A DNA stretch of 6,015 nucleotides from Paludibacter sp. UBA5753 (lineage in GTDB: Bacteria; Bacteroidota; Bacteroidia; Bacteroidales; Paludibacteraceae). This document shows, one piece after another, positions 1 to 5,976 of the stretch. The translations under genes were made by a program, and so were the position numbers. The stretch is from NCBI GenBank assembly GCA_002427615.1, contig DIFH01000142.1, positions 4,183-10,197 of the forward strand. Reading direction: 5' to 3'. A model generated the notes under the pieces. That model ran no database searches, was not told the DNA's origin, and worked only from the letters and a program-made list of their open reading frames with translations. The stretch's first letter is position 1. Every line of letters starts with the position of its first letter.

Positions 1-5
1 ATTCC

Positions 6-26
6 GATTCCGTCGGGAATCTTTTT
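6..26 (+). terminator. Plus-strand terminator-like hairpin
   Basis: Stem GATTCC (6-11) and GGAATC (16-21) with loop GTCG is followed directly by five Ts (22-26). If functional it would end a plus-strand transcript entering from the left, convergent with carAB. The same hairpin recurs without a T-run at 71-84, so it may instead be one copy of a repeat that happens to precede Ts. Confidence 0.4.
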
Positions 27-64
27 ATAAGATGACGAACCAACGGTTGTAACCAAAGGGCGTA

Positions 65-84
65 ATTCCGATTTCGTCGGAAAT
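65..84. repeat. Second copy of the 20-base hairpin repeat at 1-20
   Basis: Bases 65-84 match 1-20 at 18 of 20 positions. The two differences (C to T at the tenth base, G to A at the seventeenth) sit opposite each other in the stem, so a C-G pair becomes T-A and the hairpin survives. A more diverged third trace, sharing GTCGG plus AAT, lies at 137-144. The shared GTCGG cores fall at 12, 76 and 137, a spacing of 64 and 61 bp. Confidence 0.5.
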
Positions 85-102
85 AGGAGCAGTGGTTTCT
101 GT

Positions 103-124
103 TGCCGGAGTCTGAACTCCGGCA
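103..124. repeat. Strong 9-bp hairpin downstream of carAB
   Basis: Arms TGCCGGAGT (103-111) and ACTCCGGCA (116-124) pair perfectly around a 4-base loop. It begins about 135 nt beyond the carAB stop. Neither side has a T-run, so it is not a standard intrinsic terminator; it could be a mobile palindromic repeat or the protective 3' end of the carAB mRNA. Confidence 0.65.
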
Positions 125-183
125 TCCCGCCTTGCAGTCGGAATAGGGAAAACCCCGCCTGCAGCATGAAAGCTTGTCGCGAA

Positions 184-218
184 ACCACGGATATTAACCC
201 ATTTTGCAGCTATCCGGT
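184..218. repeat. Bulged hairpin just past the carAB stop
   Basis: CGGATA (188-193) pairs with TATCCG (211-216). An alternative register pairs ACC plus GGATA with TATCC plus GGT over 8 bp, with a 2-base bulge. It lies about 40 nt after the carAB stop codon and has no T-run. It may belong to the 3' end of the carAB transcript; a role in termination is unproven. Confidence 0.35.
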
Positions 219-258
219 CATGAAATTATAATTTTCTTATTTTGGCTCTTGTCTCTGG

Positions 259-3200
259 TCAATATTCATCCCAGCTCTTTATTTTAATATCTTCCACGCT
301 CATGCTGCAGAATGCCGTGATAAATGCCGAAGCCAGGCGGGCATTGGTAAGCAGCGGAATGTTGAAGTCGATGGCGCTACGGCGAATGGTATAGTCGTTT
401 TTCAACTCGCGTTTCGTGGTGTTTTTAGGAATGTTGATTACAAGATCGAATTGTTTGTTCGACAGCATGGTTTTTACATTCAAATCGCCATCTTCATCCG
501 GCCAGTTCACAGCAATGGCATTCACTCCATTTTCCTTGAGAAAACGTTGTGTGCCACGTGTTGCGTAAAGTTCGTAACCTTTCTTTTGAAGCAGGGCGCA
601 GGCGTCCGACAATTCCACTTTCGATTTCGGTTCGCCCGAAGAAATCAAAATACGTTTCTTTGGAATGCGGAAACCAACCGAAAGCAGCGATTTCAGTATG
701 GCTTCGGAGAAATCGTCGCCTATACAACCTACTTCACCGGTCGAAGCCATGTCCACACCCAATACAGGATCGGCCAGTTGCAGGCGGTGAAAAGAGAATT
801 GCGACGCTTTGATACCTACGTAATCAAGGTCGAAGGCTGATTTTTCAGGTTTTTCCACCGGAAGTCCGAGCATTACTTTTGTTGCCAGTTCGATAAAGTT
901 AATTTTCAGTATCTTCGAAACGAATGGGAACGAGCGCGACGAACGCAGGTTGCATTCGATCACCTTGATATAGTTCTCTTTGGCCAGGAACTGAATGTTG
1001 AATGGACCGGAGATATTGAGCGAACGGGCAATTTCACCGGCAATTTTCTTGATACGGCGAATGGTTTCCACGTAAATTTTTTGCGGAGGGAATTGGGTGG
1101 TTGCATCACCCGAGTGAACGCCGGCGAATTCTACGTGTTCCGAAATGGCGTACACTAAAATTTCGCCTTTATCAGCCACTGCATCGATTTCAATTTCCTT
1201 GCAACGTTCGAGAAATTCAGAAATAACCACTGGATGCTTTTTCGATACATCGGTAGCTAATTTCAGGAAGTTTTCGAGCTGCGATTTATCGTGACAGACA
1301 TTCATGGCAGCACCCGAAAGCACATACGAAGGACGTACCAACACAGGGAACCCGATACCTTCCACAAACTCGTTTACATCTTCGAAAGTAGTCAACTCTT
1401 TCCAACGTGGCTGGTCTATTTTCAGCGTGTCGAGCATCGACGAGAATTTATGGCGGTCTTCGGCGCGGTCGATATCAACGGCTTGAGTGCCGAGTATATT
1501 TACATTCATTCCTGCCAGTTTTAATGCCAGGTTATTCGGAATTTGTCCTCCCGTCGAAACGATCGTCCCCATCGGATTTTCCATTTCGATAATGTCCATC
1601 ACGCGTTCGAAGCTCAGTTCGTCAAAGTACAGACGGTCGCACATATCGTAGTCGGTGGAAACCGTTTCGGGGTTGTAGTTGATCATTACCGAACGGAAAC
1701 CTTCCTTGCGAATAGTCATTAACGCGTTTACACCACACCAGTCGAACTCTACCGACGAACCGATACGGTAAGCTCCCGAGCCGAGAACCACTACCGAACG
1801 GTGGTCGCCGAGATATTTCACATCGCTGGCTGTTCCGCCGTAAGTCAGGTACAAGTAGTTGGTTTGCGCCGGATATTCGGCAGCCAATGTATCGATCTGT
1901 TTCACAAAAGGTACAATACCCAGACTCTTGCGATGATTACGCGTAAGTTTTATCTTTTCGTCAATTTCGTCGCTACTGCATTTGGTTACCAGGCGCGTAA
2001 TCTGAAAATCGGAGAATCCTGTTAACTTAGCTTCAGCCAACAATTCGACAGGTAAAGTTTCCAGCGAATTGAATTTGTGTAAACTATGTTCTAATGCTAC
2101 AATGCGTTCCAGTTTATATAAGAACCAACGGTCTATTTTTGTTAAATCGTGTAAACGATCCACCGTATAACCGCTGTGTAAAGCCTGAGCCAGGTAAAAC
2201 ACACGCTTGTCGGTTGGCTCCGAAAGGGCAATATCCAAGTTGTCGGCAAACATATCTTTGTTGGCCACAAATCCGTGCATTCCCAAACCAATCATACGCA
2301 AACCTTTCTGGAAAGCTTCTTCAAAATTACGTCCGATCGACATGATTTCGCCCACGGACTTCATGCTCGAGCCCAACTGACGGCTGACGCCCTGGAACTT
2401 ACCCAAATCCCAACGTGGAATTTTACAAACGATATAGTCGAGAGCCGGCTCGAAGAAAGCTGAAGTATCTTTGGTAACCGAGTTTTTCAATTCGGTAAGT
2501 CCGTAACCCAGACCCAGTTTGGCAGCCACGAAAGCCAGCGGATAACCGGTTGCTTTGGAAGCCAGCGCCGAAGAACGACTCAAACGGGCATTTACCTCAA
2601 TTACACGGTAGTCTTCCGAAACGGTATCGAAAGCATATTGTACGTTACATTCGCCCACAATACCGATATGGCGGATAATGCGGATAGCCAGTTCACGGAG
2701 TTTGTGATATTCGCTGTTGGTCAGTGTTTGCGAAGGAGCCACAACGATACTTTCGCCGGTGTGGATACCGAGCGGATCGAAGTTCTCCATATTACAAACC
2801 GTGATACAGTTGTCGTAACGGTCGCGAACTACTTCGTATTCAATTTCTTTCCAGCCTTTCAGCGATTTTTCAACCAACACCTGGTTTGAATAAGCGAAAG
2901 CTTTATTCACCAGCGCTTTCAGCTCTTCATCGTTATCGCAGAAACCGCTCCCCAGTCCGCCAAGCGCATAAGCAGCACGCACAATCACCGGATAGCCCAG
3001 TTCGTTGGCAGCGCGCACTGCATCGTCGAGATTGGTTACCGCTTCACTCTTGATATATTTTATACCGATTTCCGACAGTTTCTGGTTGAAAATTTCGCGG
3101 TCTTCGGTGTCGATAATCGATTGTACGGGAGTTCCAAGCACACGTACATTATATTTTTCAAAAATTTTGTCGCGGTAAAGTTCCACGCCGCAATTCAATG

Positions 3201-4629
3201 CAGTTTGTCCTCCGAACGAAAGGAAAACGCCGTCAGGACGTTCTTTTTCAATCACGCGTTCCACAAAATCGGGCGTAACAGGCAGGAAGTAAACCTTATC
3301 GGCAATACCTTCCGAAGTTTGCACGGTGGCAATGTTCGGGTTGATAAGTACCGTTTTTATTCCTTCTTCTTTCAACGCTTTGAGGGCTTGTGAACCGGAA
3401 TAATCAAACTCGCCGGCTTCACCTATTTTCAACGCCCCGGAACCAAGTACCAGCACTTTCTTGATTTCACCTTTTTCAGCGCCTTTATATTCTTGCTTGG
3501 TAACCAGACGTGACTCAACTTCTTCTTCAATCATAAGCACAATTGGCTTGTTGAATTCGTCCAGAGTTTTCAGGAATACATCAAACAAAAATTCAGTATC
3601 GGTGGGTCCTGAAGACGCTTCGGGGTGAAATTGTGCCGAAAACCATGGCATGGTTTTGTGGCGGATACCTTCGTTGGTTCCATCGTTCATATTCACAAAT
3701 AGCGGTTCCCATTCTGAGCTCAATGTTGAGTTGTCAACCGCAAAACCGTGGTTCTGCGAAGTGATAAATGCGCGTTGAGCGCCTACCAATTGTACGGGTT
3801 GGTTGTGGCTGCGATGTCCGTATTTCAGTTTGTAAGTTTTTGCACCGCCGGCAACCGACAATAATTGATTTCCCATACAAATACCGAAAATAGGTTTTCC
3901 GGTTTTCATGAAAGTCTGAATGTTTCGTACCGTATCTTGTGCGTATTCAGGATCGCCGGGTCCATTGGAGATAAACAATCCGTCGAATTCAATATGATTG
4001 AAGTCATAATCCCAGGGTACGCGAATCACGGTGGTATCGCGTTTGAGCAGGCAGCGGATAATGTTGTGTTTCACGCCGCAATCCACCAACAACACGCGTT
4101 TTTTCCCGCTCCCGTAAGTAATCACTTCTTTGCAGCTTACTTTGGCTACCTGATTTTCGTCGTCGGGATTGATAAAGTCGATATCTTCTCCGTCGGGGAA
4201 AACAAGTTTGCCTCGCATCGTTCCTTTTTCTCGAACGAGTTTAGTCAACTCACGGGTATCAATTCCGAAAATTCCGGGCACTTCGTTTTCAATTAACCAC
4301 TCACTGAGGCTTTTTCCGGCGTTCCAATGACTGTATTCAAAAGAAAAATCGGAAATAATCAATGCTGTTGCCTGAATTTTTTCCGATTCGTAAAAAGTAG
4401 AAAGTCCGTTTTGAATGGTGTCGTTCGGAACACCGTAATTACCAACCAATGGGAATGTTATTGCCAATAACTGACCCGCGTAAGATGGGTCGGTAAGGCT
4501 TTCGGGATACCCGACCATGGCTGTATTAAAAACTACTTCGCCGGCGACCGCTTTTTCGTAACCGAAGGATTTCCCTTCGAAAACAGCGCCGTCTTCCAAC
4601 ACTAAATGAAAGGGCTTGTACTTTTGCAT
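259..4629 (-). CDS. carAB: Fused glutamine-dependent carbamoyl-phosphate synthase (CarA-CarB in one chain)
   Basis: Cytosolic enzyme that makes carbamoyl phosphate from glutamine, bicarbonate and two ATP, for pyrimidine and arginine synthesis. Residues 1-150 are the CarA N-terminal domain and about 178-355 the class I glutaminase, with the complete triad Cys251 (GICMGNQ), His335 and Glu337. A short linker (about 359-388) leads into CarB: first ATP-grasp about 510-715 (Arg511, Arg551, Gln664, Glu678, Asn680), middle oligomerisation domain about 790-930, second ATP-grasp about 1055-1255 (Arg1059, Arg1099, Gln1213, Glu1225, Asn1227), and an MGS-type allosteric domain about 1325-1440. Length 1456 is close to E. 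coli CarA plus CarB (382 + 1073). The ATG is firm: an in-frame TAA lies 9 nt upstream (4636-4638) and homology begins at once (LVLEDG near residue 9). Stop is TGA. The sequence is closer to eukaryotic CAD/CPS1 than to E. coli CarB, as remembered. No frameshift or missing catalytic residue is seen. Function is very secure; regulation is not. Confidence 0.97.
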   Translation of the reverse strand: MQKYKPFHLVLEDGAVFEGKSFGYEKAVAGEVVFNTAMVGYPESLTDPSYAGQLLAITFPLVGNYGVPNDTIQNGLSTFYESEKIQATALIISDFSFEYSHWNAGKSLSEWLIENEVPGIFGIDTRELTKLVREKGTMRGKLVFPDGEDIDFINPDDENQVAKVSCKEVITYGSGKKRVLLVDCGVKHNIIRCLLKRDTTVIRVPWDYDFNHIEFDGLFISNGPGDPEYAQDTVRNIQTFMKTGKPIFGICMGNQLLSVAGGAKTYKLKYGHRSHNQPVQLVGAQRAFITSQNHGFAVDNSTLSSEWEPLFVNMNDGTNEGIRHKTMPWFSAQFHPEASSGPTDTEFLFDVFLKTLDEFNKPIVLMIEEEVESRLVTKQEYKGAEKGEIKKVLVLGSGALKIGEAGEFDYSGSQALKALKEEGIKTVLINPNIATVQTSEGIADKVYFLPVTPDFVERVIEKERPDGVFLSFGGQTALNCGVELYRDKIFEKYNVRVLGTPVQSIIDTEDREIFNQKLSEIGIKYIKSEAVTNLDDAVRAANELGYPVIVRAAYALGGLGSGFCDNDEELKALVNKAFAYSNQVLVEKSLKGWKEIEYEVVRDRYDNCITVCNMENFDPLGIHTGESIVVAPSQTLTNSEYHKLRELAIRIIRHIGIVGECNVQYAFDTVSEDYRVIEVNARLSRSSALASKATGYPLAFVAAKLGLGYGLTELKNSVTKDTSAFFEPALDYIVCKIPRWDLGKFQGVSRQLGSSMKSVGEIMSIGRNFEEAFQKGLRMIGLGMHGFVANKDMFADNLDIALSEPTDKRVFYLAQALHSGYTVDRLHDLTKIDRWFLYKLERIVALEHSLHKFNSLETLPVELLAEAKLTGFSDFQITRLVTKCSSDEIDEKIKLTRNHRKSLGIVPFVKQIDTLAAEYPAQTNYLYLTYGGTASDVKYLGDHRSVVVLGSGAYRIGSSVEFDWCGVNALMTIRKEGFRSVMINYNPETVSTDYDMCDRLYFDELSFERVMDIIEMENPMGTIVSTGGQIPNNLALKLAGMNVNILGTQAVDIDRAEDRHKFSSMLDTLKIDQPRWKELTTFEDVNEFVEGIGFPVLVRPSYVLSGAAMNVCHDKSQLENFLKLATDVSKKHPVVISEFLERCKEIEIDAVADKGEILVYAISEHVEFAGVHSGDATTQFPPQKIYVETIRRIKKIAGEIARSLNISGPFNIQFLAKENYIKVIECNLRSSRSFPFVSKILKINFIELATKVMLGLPVEKPEKSAFDLDYVGIKASQFSFHRLQLADPVLGVDMASTGEVGCIGDDFSEAILKSLLSVGFRIPKKRILISSGEPKSKVELSDACALLQKKGYELYATRGTQRFLKENGVNAIAVNWPDEDGDLNVKTMLSNKQFDLVINIPKNTTKRELKNDYTIRRSAIDFNIPLLTNARLASAFITAFCSMSVEDIKIKSWDEY

Positions 4630-4693
4630 AAATATTTATTGATTGTCTGTTGTCTGATCTTTTCCGGACGATTTCTTATTTCGTGTTTGCTAG

Positions 4694-4715
4694 AAAAAAC
4701 GTCCATCTTTACGTT
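4694..4715 (-). promoter_or_regulatory. Weak terminator-like hairpin in the carAB leader
   Basis: On the minus strand, arms AACGT and ACGTT (4711-4715 and 4698-4702) enclose an 8-base loop and run into six Ts (4694-4699, two shared with the arm). An outer TTTGCT/AGCAAA pairing also flanks it. A 5-bp stem with two G-C pairs is weak for termination, so an attenuator is possible but poorly supported. Confidence 0.2.
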
Positions 4716-4735
4716 GCACTCGCAGCAAAAACTAC

Positions 4736-4870
4736 TTATCCCAACTTGGCTGTACTCCGTGTTTTCACTGCTTCGCTGCTTCGTGCGCCTTGTCCTTGAC
4801 GTTTTCTTATCAAACACCGGGTTTTCTTTCTGACACTATTTATACCGAAATAAAGGTATAATATTTTCAT
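4736..4870 (-). CDS. Possible arginine-rich leader peptide upstream of carAB
   Basis: A 44-codon frame begins with ATG about 10 nt after the predicted transcription start and ends in TAA, 106 nt before the synthase ATG. It starts MKILYLYFG and then becomes basic, with six Arg (positions 14, 18, 22, 24, 30, 38) and six Lys. Carbamoyl phosphate feeds arginine synthesis, and the fungal CPS small-subunit mRNA is known to carry an arginine-sensing upstream peptide, so an attenuation role is conceivable. Against it: no ribosome site is visible, the Arg codons are not in one run, and a short frame like this can arise by chance. Treat as a candidate only. Confidence 0.22.
   Translation of the reverse strand: MKILYLYFGINSVRKKTRCLIRKRQGQGARSSEAVKTRSTAKLG
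4840..4861. repeat. 7-bp perfect inverted repeat in the carAB leader
   Basis: Arms TTATACC (4840-4846) and GGTATAA (4855-4861) enclose an 8-base spacer. It lies about 20-40 nt downstream of the predicted transcription start and inside the possible leader reading frame. It could be an operator for a dimeric regulator or an RNA hairpin; nothing here separates the two. Confidence 0.45.
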
Positions 4871-4885
4871 AGGTCCAAATTTGTG

Positions 4886-4917
4886 CAAAAGTACTGCTTT
4901 TTTGGCGGTTGTACAAG
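4886..4917 (-). promoter_or_regulatory. Bacteroidetes-type promoter for carAB
   Basis: On the minus strand the -7 box reads TACTTTTG (4886-4893), a full match to TAnnTTTG. The -33 element is CTTG (4914-4917), a three-of-four match to TTTG, with a 20-bp spacer. A-rich tracts (A9 and A6 on the minus strand, 4940-4955) lie upstream and might act like an UP element. Transcription would begin near 4880, leaving a leader of about 250 nt before the synthase ATG. This is a motif match only. Confidence 0.6.
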
Positions 4918-4971
4918 ACTGAAAAATAAATTTATCCCCTTTTTTGTTTTTTTTTATTGCCTGATTTGAAA

Positions 4972-4998
4972 TGGAATAAATATGCTTTTTTTATTCCA
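4972..4998. repeat. Inverted repeat straddling the lipoprotein stop codon
   Basis: Arms TGGAATAAA (4972-4980) and TTTATTCCA (4990-4998) pair perfectly over 9 bp with a 9-base loop and include the TAA stop of the lipoprotein gene. The stem is A/T-rich and is not followed by a T-run on the minus strand, so it is a poor classical terminator. It may mark or protect the mRNA end. Confidence 0.4.
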
Positions 4999-5920
4999 AA
5001 TTATAAATCAAACCTTTAATTACTAATTTTTTCTTTAAGTCCCTGACAGTAGCGGTTCTTTTTTGTTTGAGAGCATCGTAATAAGGTGAAATGTAAGATG
5101 CAGTTTCCGAATTGGGGTAAGTTTTCAGCAGGTAATCATATCCCTCTGTAAAGTAAGGCGAAAGTTCACCCGTGCCGGTATTACTGTATAAAGTCGTCTT
5201 GCCGTAACCACATATCAGATAGCTAAGATACGCTTTTTTATAGGTATTGCAGTTGTTGAGGAATACAAATTCCGGACTGGACTTAATAAAATTTTCGTAC
5301 CATAACACTCTGTTGACAAGATATTGAGGAGGGATAACAATTGCCTCGTCCTGAGAGAAACCTTCCCTGTTTTCGGTTTCAATCTCGGAAAGATAGAGTT
5401 TCATTGGCTCCGACAACATGAAAGACAGATTTTGAATTATGAAAGGGCGGTATTGTTCAATGTAGTACATTCCATCCAATGAAGAAAATTTGAATCCGTT
5501 TCTCTGAAGCGACATCTGAAAATCTTTTATCTTTTTTGAAACCGGTTCTCCCGTGAATAACACAGAATAATCGGTAGTATCGTTACGGAGTTTTTCGTTC
5601 AGATTCAGTTCAAGAGTATCCATTAAATGTTGAAAAATCACAAAGGCCGTGTCGCAAAGTCCTGTACTTTGATTTGCAAATAAAGCCTTGAATTGTTCGG
5701 ATGCTTTCACCGCCGAAGCGGCATCCGTGCTGTCGAGCTGATTAACAAAAGCCCTGAATTCAATTATTTTAGGGTTTTCCTGGTTTATTAAAAGCGTGTC
5801 GTTGAAATGATAGACATTTGAATCGTTGTCGGACGAAATTTTGTTGGCAGGTTTATTACATGCGGAGAATATCAATATTAAACCCAATAAAAAAGGAAAA
5901 TATTTAGAATAGGTATTCAT
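4991..5920 (-). CDS. Putative lipoprotein of unknown function
   Basis: I do not recognise the family. The 309-residue product opens with a short signal peptide: Lys6, a hydrophobic core (about residues 8-18) and the lipobox FSAC, so Cys21 would be lipidated and the protein anchored in the inner or outer membrane, facing the periplasm or the surface. No clear acidic lipoprotein-export signal follows Cys21; the nearest acidic residue is Asp31. The mature part has no further membrane segment, is rich in Asn, Ser, Tyr and Phe, and has likely helical stretches around 50-110 and 190-235. Residues 138-160 (NGFKF, DGMYYIEQYRPF) form an aromatic-rich block. No catalytic motif is visible. The ATG at 5918-5920 gives a complete signal peptide; no Shine-Dalgarno precedes it, usual for Bacteroidetes. 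The stop is TAA. Base composition looks more A/T-rich than the synthase gene. A gap of 361 bp with its own promoter separates the synthase, so co-function is unlikely. Confidence 0.85.
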   Translation of the reverse strand: MNTYSKYFPFLLGLILIFSACNKPANKISSDNDSNVYHFNDTLLINQENPKIIEFRAFVNQLDSTDAASAVKASEQFKALFANQSTGLCDTAFVIFQHLMDTLELNLNEKLRNDTTDYSVLFTGEPVSKKIKDFQMSLQRNGFKFSSLDGMYYIEQYRPFIIQNLSFMLSEPMKLYLSEIETENREGFSQDEAIVIPPQYLVNRVLWYENFIKSSPEFVFLNNCNTYKKAYLSYLICGYGKTTLYSNTGTGELSPYFTEGYDYLLKTYPNSETASYISPYYDALKQKRTATVRDLKKKLVIKGLIYNLE

Positions 5921-5944
5921 AAGACGGAAATTTATTTTTCAATA

Positions 5945-5976
5945 CAAATTTCAACAAACATTTTCAGATGGGCAAA
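5945..5976 (-). promoter_or_regulatory. Candidate promoter of the lipoprotein gene
   Basis: On the minus strand a perfect TTTG -33 box (5973-5976) is followed by a 20-bp spacer and GAAATTTG (5945-5952), which differs from TAnnTTTG only at its first base. Transcription would start about 15-20 nt before the ATG at 5920, giving a short leader. Motif match only. Confidence 0.4.

Larger units (their letters stand above)
4630..4880 (-). promoter_or_regulatory. Long 5' leader of carAB
   Basis: If transcription starts near 4880, the synthase mRNA has about 250 untranslated nucleotides. Visible in it are a 7-bp inverted repeat (4840-4861), a possible 44-codon reading frame (4736-4870), a patch richer in G and C (about 4741-4800) with a tandem 8-base duplication, and a weak hairpin with a U-run (4694-4715). 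I recognise no known riboswitch or PyrR-type leader. The length suggests post-initiation control, for instance by pyrimidines or arginine, but this is inference and depends on the promoter call. Confidence 0.4.

Noticed and set aside
103..124. tRNA arm or tRNA gene
   Set aside because: The hairpin has a 4-base loop and no neighbouring acceptor, D or T arms could be built around it.
1..145. CRISPR array
   Set aside because: Only two clear repeat copies exist, they have diverged, the spacing is not constant (64 and 61 bp) and no cas gene is in the window.
223..234. 12-bp perfect A/T palindrome AAATTATAATTT after carAB
   Set aside because: Purely A/T palindromes are frequent in such intergenic DNA and there is no supporting context for a binding site.
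451..4296. Several plus-strand frames of 60-143 codons inside the synthase gene
   Set aside because: All lie antisense to a continuous, highly conserved coding sequence and show no recognisable protein features.
4602..4817. Minus-strand 71-codon frame from a GTG overlapping the carAB start
   Set aside because: It needs a GTG start without a ribosome site, overlaps the well-supported synthase start out of frame by 28 nt, and its sequence has no family features.
4606..4833. Plus-strand 75-codon frame with hydrophobic, membrane-like translation
   Set aside because: It is antisense to the carAB leader and start; the hydrophobicity follows from the basic, A-rich opposite strand. No promoter or ribosome site was seen for it.
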